A stretch of 64,000 nt of DNA. Origin: Lachnospiraceae bacterium (GTDB lineage: Bacteria > Bacillota > Clostridia > Lachnospirales > Lachnospiraceae). The stretch's first letter is position 1. Each line of letters starts with the position of its first letter. Shown piece by piece: positions 60,027 through 64,000 of this stretch. The translations under genes and the position numbers were made by a program. The DNA lies in the NCBI GenBank assembly GCA_022766245.1, contig JALEPL010000007.1, positions 53,335 through 117,334 on the forward strand, read 5' to 3'. The notes beneath the pieces are model-generated. The model saw only the letters and a list, made by a program, of their open reading frames with translations, was not told the DNA's origin and did not search any database.

Positions 60027-60497
60027 GTGCCACGTAAAGGACATACTCAGAAAAGAGACGTATTAGCAGATCCGATTTACAATAATAAAGTGGTTACCAA
60101 GCTTATCAATAACATTATGTTAGATGGTAAAAAGGGTGTAGCACAGAAGATTGTTTACGGAGCATTTGAGAGAGTTGCAGAGAAGACCGAAAGACCAGCT
60201 CTTGAGGTTTTCGAAGAGGCCATGAACAACATCATGCCTGTACTGGAGGTAAAGGCAAGACGTATTGGTGGTGCAACATACCAGGTTCCAATCGAAGTAC
60301 GGCCGGAGCGTCGTCAGGCATTGGCTCTTCGTTGGTTGACTATGTTCTCCCGTAAGAGAGGCGAGAAGACTCAGGAAGAGAGACTGGCAAATGAGATCAT
60401 GGATGCAGCTAATAACACAGGTGCATCTGTAAAGAGAAAAGAAGATATGCACAAGATGGCAGAGGCAAACAAGGCTTTTGCTCACTACAGATTCTAG
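60027..60497 (+). CDS. rpsG: Ribosomal protein S7
   Basis: A complete 156-residue S7. It starts [19 protein letters not shown] and has [21 protein letters not shown] and a C-terminal [17 protein letters not shown] 60027 is chosen because AAGGAGGGAAG lies in front; upstream codons are the ribosome site itself. The 158-base gap from rpsL shows no clear promoter or terminator. Confidence 0.97.
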   Translation: MPRKGHTQKRDVLADPIYNNKVVTKLINNIMLDGKKGVAQKIVYGAFERVAEKTERPALEVFEEAMNNIMPVLEVKARRIGGATYQVPIEVRPERRQALALRWLTMFSRKRGEKTQEERLANEIMDAANNTGASVKRKEDMHKMAEANKAFAHYRF

Positions 60498-60536
60498 TTC
60501 GCATATTTTCGCAGCATTATTTAAGGAGGAAAAACC

Positions 60537-62654
60537 TTGGCTGGAAGAGAATATCCATTGGAGAGAACCAGAAATATTGGTATTATGGCGCATATCGATG
60601 CTGGTAAGACCACATTGACCGAGCGTATCTTATACTATACTGGTGTAAACTATAAAATCGGTGATACTCACGAAGGTACTGCTACCATGGACTGGATGGA
60701 GCAGGAGCAGGAAAGAGGTATTACCATTACTTCAGCCGCTACCACATGTCACTGGACCGAGCAGGAGAACTGCAAGGCTAAGAAGGGTGCTTTAGAGCAC
60801 CGTATCAATATCATTGATACCCCGGGTCACGTAGACTTTACTGTGGAAGTAGAGCGCTCACTCCGTGTACTGGACGGCGCTGTCGGCGTCTTTTGTGCAA
60901 AGGGTGGAGTTGAGCCTCAGTCAGAGAATGTATGGCGCCAGGCTGATACCTATAACGTACCTAGAATGGCATTCATCAACAAGATGGATATCCTGGGTGC
61001 AAACTTCTACGGAGCAGTTGATCAGATCCGTACAAGATTAGGAAAAAATGCAATCGTTCTTCAGTTACCGATTGGTAAAGAGGATGATTTCAAGGGAATC
61101 ATTGATCTGTTCGAGATGAAAGCGTATATCTACAACGATGATAAGGGCGATGATATTTCCATTACCGATATCCCTGAGGATATGGCTGATGAGGCAGAGC
61201 TGTATCATACCGAGTTGGTAGAGAAGATCTGCGAGCTGGATGATGATTTGATGATGGCCTACTTAGAGGGTGAGGAACCTTCTATTGATGAGTTAAAGGC
61301 TGCATTGAGAAAAGGAACCTGCGAGTGTGCTGCAGTTCCCGTATGTTGTGGTTCCGCATACAGAAATAAGGGAGTTCAGAAGTTACTGGATGCAATCCTT
61401 CTGTATATGCCGGCGCCCACAGATATCCCTGCAATTAAGGGTGTAGACTTAGAAGGAAACGAAGTAGAGAGACATTCTTCTGATGAGGAGCCGTTCTCAG
61501 CTTTGGCATTCAAGATTATGTCTGATCCTTTTGTAGGAAAATTAGCATTCTTCCGTGTATATTCCGGTGTATGTAATTCCGGATCTTACGTATTGAATGC
61601 AACAAAGGATAAGAAAGAGCGTGTAGGACGTATCTTACAGATGCATGCAAATAAGAGAGCAGAGCTGGATAAGGTATATTCCGGAGATATCGCTGCAGCA
61701 GTTGGATTCAAGTTCACTACTACCGGTGATACCATCTGTGATGAGCAGCATCCGGTTATCCTGGAGTCCATGGAGTTCCCTGAGCCGGTTATCGAGCTGG
61801 CAATCGAGCCTAAGACCAAAGATGGTCAGGGCAAGATGGGTGAGGCTCTTGCAAAGCTTGCTGAAGAGGATCCTACTTTCCGTGCTCATACCAATCCTGA
61901 GACTGGCCAGACCATTATCGCAGGTATGGGTGAGCTGCATTTGGAGATTATCGTAGATCGTCTGTTACGTGAGTTCAAGGTAGAGGCAAACGTAGGTGCT
62001 CCCCAGGTTGCTTACAAGGAGACATTTACCAAGTCTGTTGATCAGGAATACAAATATGCAAAGCAGTCCGGTGGACGTGGACAGTACGGACACTGTAAGG
62101 TACGCTTCGAGCCTATGGATGCCAACGGAGAAGAGCTGTTCAAGTTCGATTCCGAGGTTGTCGGTGGAGCTATTCCGAAAGAGTATATCCCGGCAGTCGG
62201 CGAAGGTATCGAGGAAGCAACCAAGGCTGGTGTACTGGCAGGATTCCCTGTAGTAGGTATCCACGCTACTGTATATGACGGATCTTACCATGAGGTGGAT
62301 TCATCTGAGATGGCATTCCACATTGCCGGATCCATGGCTTTCAAAGAGGCTATGCAGAAGGCAGGCGCTGTAATCCTTGAGCCGATCATGAAGGTTGAAG
62401 TAACTATGCCGGAAGAGTACATGGGCGATGTGATTGGTGATATCAATTCTCGTCGTGGACGTATCGAAGGTATGGAAGACATCGGCGGCGGCAAGATGGT
62501 TAAGGCATATGTTCCGCTGGCAGAGATGTTCGGTTACTCCACAGACTTACGTTCCCGTACACAGGGACGTGGTAACTACTCAATGTTCTTTGAGAGATAT
62601 GAGCCTGTTCCGAAGTCTGTACAGGACAAGATCGTTGCATCTAAAGCGAAATAA
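60537..62654 (+). CDS. fusA: Elongation factor G
   Basis: The 705-residue translocase has AHIDAGKTT (P-loop), RGITITSAA (switch I), DTPGHVDFT (switch II), NKMD, and domains III-V (SGGRGQYGH and [22 protein letters not shown]). It starts with TTG after AAGGAGGAAAAACC. Complete. Confidence 0.98.
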   Translation: MAGREYPLERTRNIGIMAHIDAGKTTLTERILYYTGVNYKIGDTHEGTATMDWMEQEQERGITITSAATTCHWTEQENCKAKKGALEHRINIIDTPGHVDFTVEVERSLRVLDGAVGVFCAKGGVEPQSENVWRQADTYNVPRMAFINKMDILGANFYGAVDQIRTRLGKNAIVLQLPIGKEDDFKGIIDLFEMKAYIYNDDKGDDISITDIPEDMADEAELYHTELVEKICELDDDLMMAYLEGEEPSIDELKAALRKGTCECAAVPVCCGSAYRNKGVQKLLDAILLYMPAPTDIPAIKGVDLEGNEVERHSSDEEPFSALAFKIMSDPFVGKLAFFRVYSGVCNSGSYVLNATKDKKERVGRILQMHANKRAELDKVYSGDIAAAVGFKFTTTGDTICDEQHPVILESMEFPEPVIELAIEPKTKDGQGKMGEALAKLAEEDPTFRAHTNPETGQTIIAGMGELHLEIIVDRLLREFKVEANVGAPQVAYKETFTKSVDQEYKYAKQSGGRGQYGHCKVRFEPMDANGEELFKFDSEVVGGAIPKEYIPAVGEGIEEATKAGVLAGFPVVGIHATVYDGSYHEVDSSEMAFHIAGSMAFKEAMQKAGAVILEPIMKVEVTMPEEYMGDVIGDINSRRGRIEGMEDIGGGKMVKAYVPLAEMFGYSTDLRSRTQGRGNYSMFFERYEPVPKSVQDKIVASKAK

Positions 62655-62663
62655 TAAAAAAGC

Positions 62664-62692
62664 TTGAAAATATCACAATTATTAGATATAAT
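62664..62692 (+). promoter_or_regulatory. Sigma-A promoter of tuf
   Basis: TTGAAA (62664-62669), 17 bases, TATAAT (62687-62692). tuf can thus be expressed apart from fusA. Confidence 0.82.
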
Positions 62693-62755
62693 CAAGTCTA
62701 GGTGAAAAAATATTATTGCCTGAGAAAAGGCATAAATTAAGGAGGACGTTTTAAA

Positions 62756-63943
62756 ATGGCTAAAGCTAAGTTTGAAAGAACCAAACCACATTGTAATATC
62801 GGTACCATCGGTCACGTAGATCATGGTAAGACAACTTTAACAGCTGCTATTACAAAGGTATTATCCGAGAGAGTTGCTGGTAACACAGCTACCGATTTCG
62901 AGAACATTGATAAGGCTCCGGAAGAGAGAGAAAGAGGTATTACCATTTCTACCGCTCACGTTGAGTATGAGACTGAGAAGAGACATTACGCACACGTTGA
63001 CTGCCCTGGTCATGCTGACTACGTAAAGAACATGATCACCGGTGCTGCACAGATGGATGGTGCTATCCTTGTTGTAGCTGCAACTGATGGTGTTATGGCT
63101 CAGACAAAGGAGCACATCTTGTTATCTCGTCAGGTAGGTGTACCTTATATCGTTGTTTTCTTAAACAAGTGCGATATGGTAGACGATCCTGAGTTGATCG
63201 AGTTAGTAGAGATGGAAGTAACTGAGCAGTTGGAAGAGTACGGATTTAATGATTGCCCGATTATTCAGGGTTCTGCATTAAAGGCTCTGGAAGATCCCAA
63301 CGGCGAGTGGGGCGACAAGATCATGGAGTTAATGTCAACTGTTGACGAGTATATTCCGGATCCTGAGCGTGATACAGATAAGCCTTTCCTGATGCCTGTA
63401 GAGGATGTATTCACAATTACAGGTCGTGGTACTGTTGCTACCGGTAGAGTAGAGCGTGGTACCTTACATCTGAACGAGGAGTTAGAGATCCTTGGTGTTA
63501 AGGAAGAGGTTCAGAAGACTGTTGTTACTGGTATCGAGATGTTCCGTAAGCAGTTAGACGAGGCTCAGGCTGGTGATAACATCGGTGCATTACTTCGTGG
63601 TATCAACCGTGACCAGATCGTTCGTGGACAGGTTCTTGCTAAGCCCGGTACTGTTACTTGCCACAGCAAGTTCACTGCTCAGGTTTACGTATTAACCAAG
63701 GACGAGGGTGGACGTCATACACCTTTCTTCAACAACTATCGTCCTCAGTTCTACTTCAGAACAACAGACGTTACTGGTGTATGTGAGTTACCTGCTGGTA
63801 CAGAGATGTGCATGCCTGGTGATAACGTAGAGATGACTATCGAGCTGATTCATCCCGTAGCTATGGAGCAGGGTCTTACATTCGCTATCCGTGAAGGTGG
63901 ACGTACTGTAGGTTCTGGTAGAGTTGCTACTATCGTTGAATAA
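62756..63943 (+). CDS. tuf: Elongation factor Tu
   Basis: The 395-residue factor has [11 protein letters not shown] (P-loop), [30 protein letters not shown], and domains II/III ([32 protein letters not shown]). Complete; it delivers aminoacyl-tRNA to the ribosome. AAGGAGGACG precedes the start. Last gene in the window. Confidence 0.98.
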   Translation: MAKAKFERTKPHCNIGTIGHVDHGKTTLTAAITKVLSERVAGNTATDFENIDKAPEERERGITISTAHVEYETEKRHYAHVDCPGHADYVKNMITGAAQMDGAILVVAATDGVMAQTKEHILLSRQVGVPYIVVFLNKCDMVDDPELIELVEMEVTEQLEEYGFNDCPIIQGSALKALEDPNGEWGDKIMELMSTVDEYIPDPERDTDKPFLMPVEDVFTITGRGTVATGRVERGTLHLNEELEILGVKEEVQKTVVTGIEMFRKQLDEAQAGDNIGALLRGINRDQIVRGQVLAKPGTVTCHSKFTAQVYVLTKDEGGRHTPFFNNYRPQFYFRTTDVTGVCELPAGTEMCMPGDNVEMTIELIHPVAMEQGLTFAIREGGRTVGSGRVATIVE

Positions 63944-64000
63944 TTTCAATTGATAGTGTCACAAAGCTAGTAATTATAAGGCTTTCCGTGTTTTTACACG

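Overview
The window looks like a chromosomal segment of a motile, low-to-mid GC anaerobic Firmicute, most likely Lachnospiraceae (Roseburia/Agathobacter/Butyrivibrio-like). The grounds are the flagellin termini, strong AGGAGG-type ribosome binding sites, sigma-A and sigma-28 promoters with near-consensus spacing, a T-box in front of metG, a MecA adaptor, and the gene order rpmG-secE-nusG-rplK-rplA-rplJ-rplL-rpoB-rpoC-rpsL-rpsG-fusA-tuf. No database search was possible; family names rest on recognised motifs.

Layout. 1-2025: end of a flagellar cluster (last codons probably of fliD, then fliS, a FlgN-like chaperone, and a short flagellin fliC with its own sigma-28 promoter, a structured leader and a perfect terminator). 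2064-21128: a flagellin-glycosylation island with a Maf-type transferase, a nonulosonic-acid operon (a fused CMP-transferase/PseG-like enzyme and a NeuB-type synthase) under a sigma-28-like promoter, three CgeB-like paralogues, GT2 and GT-B transferases, and three DUF4422 proteins in shuffled domain combinations. 21248-22634: a RhuM-family gene wedged between remnants of a response regulator and a histidine kinase. 22660-30277: Mn2+ riboswitch and mntP, a MacB-like ABC protein, an aconitase-family hydratase and an AI-2E-family permease. 30280-43295: a TPR/ATPase protein, glgB, mecA, a Ser/Thr kinase fused to a MinD-like domain plus its small paralogue, two cell-wall hydrolases, a lipoprotein, a zinc-ribbon protein and a DUF4190-like protein. 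43296-47157: T-box and metG, then an orphan FliD-like gene on the minus strand. 47442-64000: the ribosomal/RNA polymerase/translation-factor region, with L10 leader, rpoBC and the str operon.

How the parts fit. Sigma-28-type promoters are seen before fliC and before the nonulosonic-acid operon, so sugar supply and flagellin are probably co-expressed. Maf would attach the nonulosonic acid, and the other transferases would extend or decorate it. Early steps of nonulosonate synthesis (PseB/C/H or Leg equivalents) are absent and must lie elsewhere.

Most notable: (1) rpoB carries two in-frame UGA codons 129 bases apart, at positions where Arg and an invariant Gly are expected; (2) a family of at least eight short intergenic palindromes, one with compensatory stem changes, several in 5' leaders close to start codons; (3) the domain-shuffled glycosylation island; (4) the RhuM gene flanked by a direct repeat that is the 3' end of a decayed response regulator.
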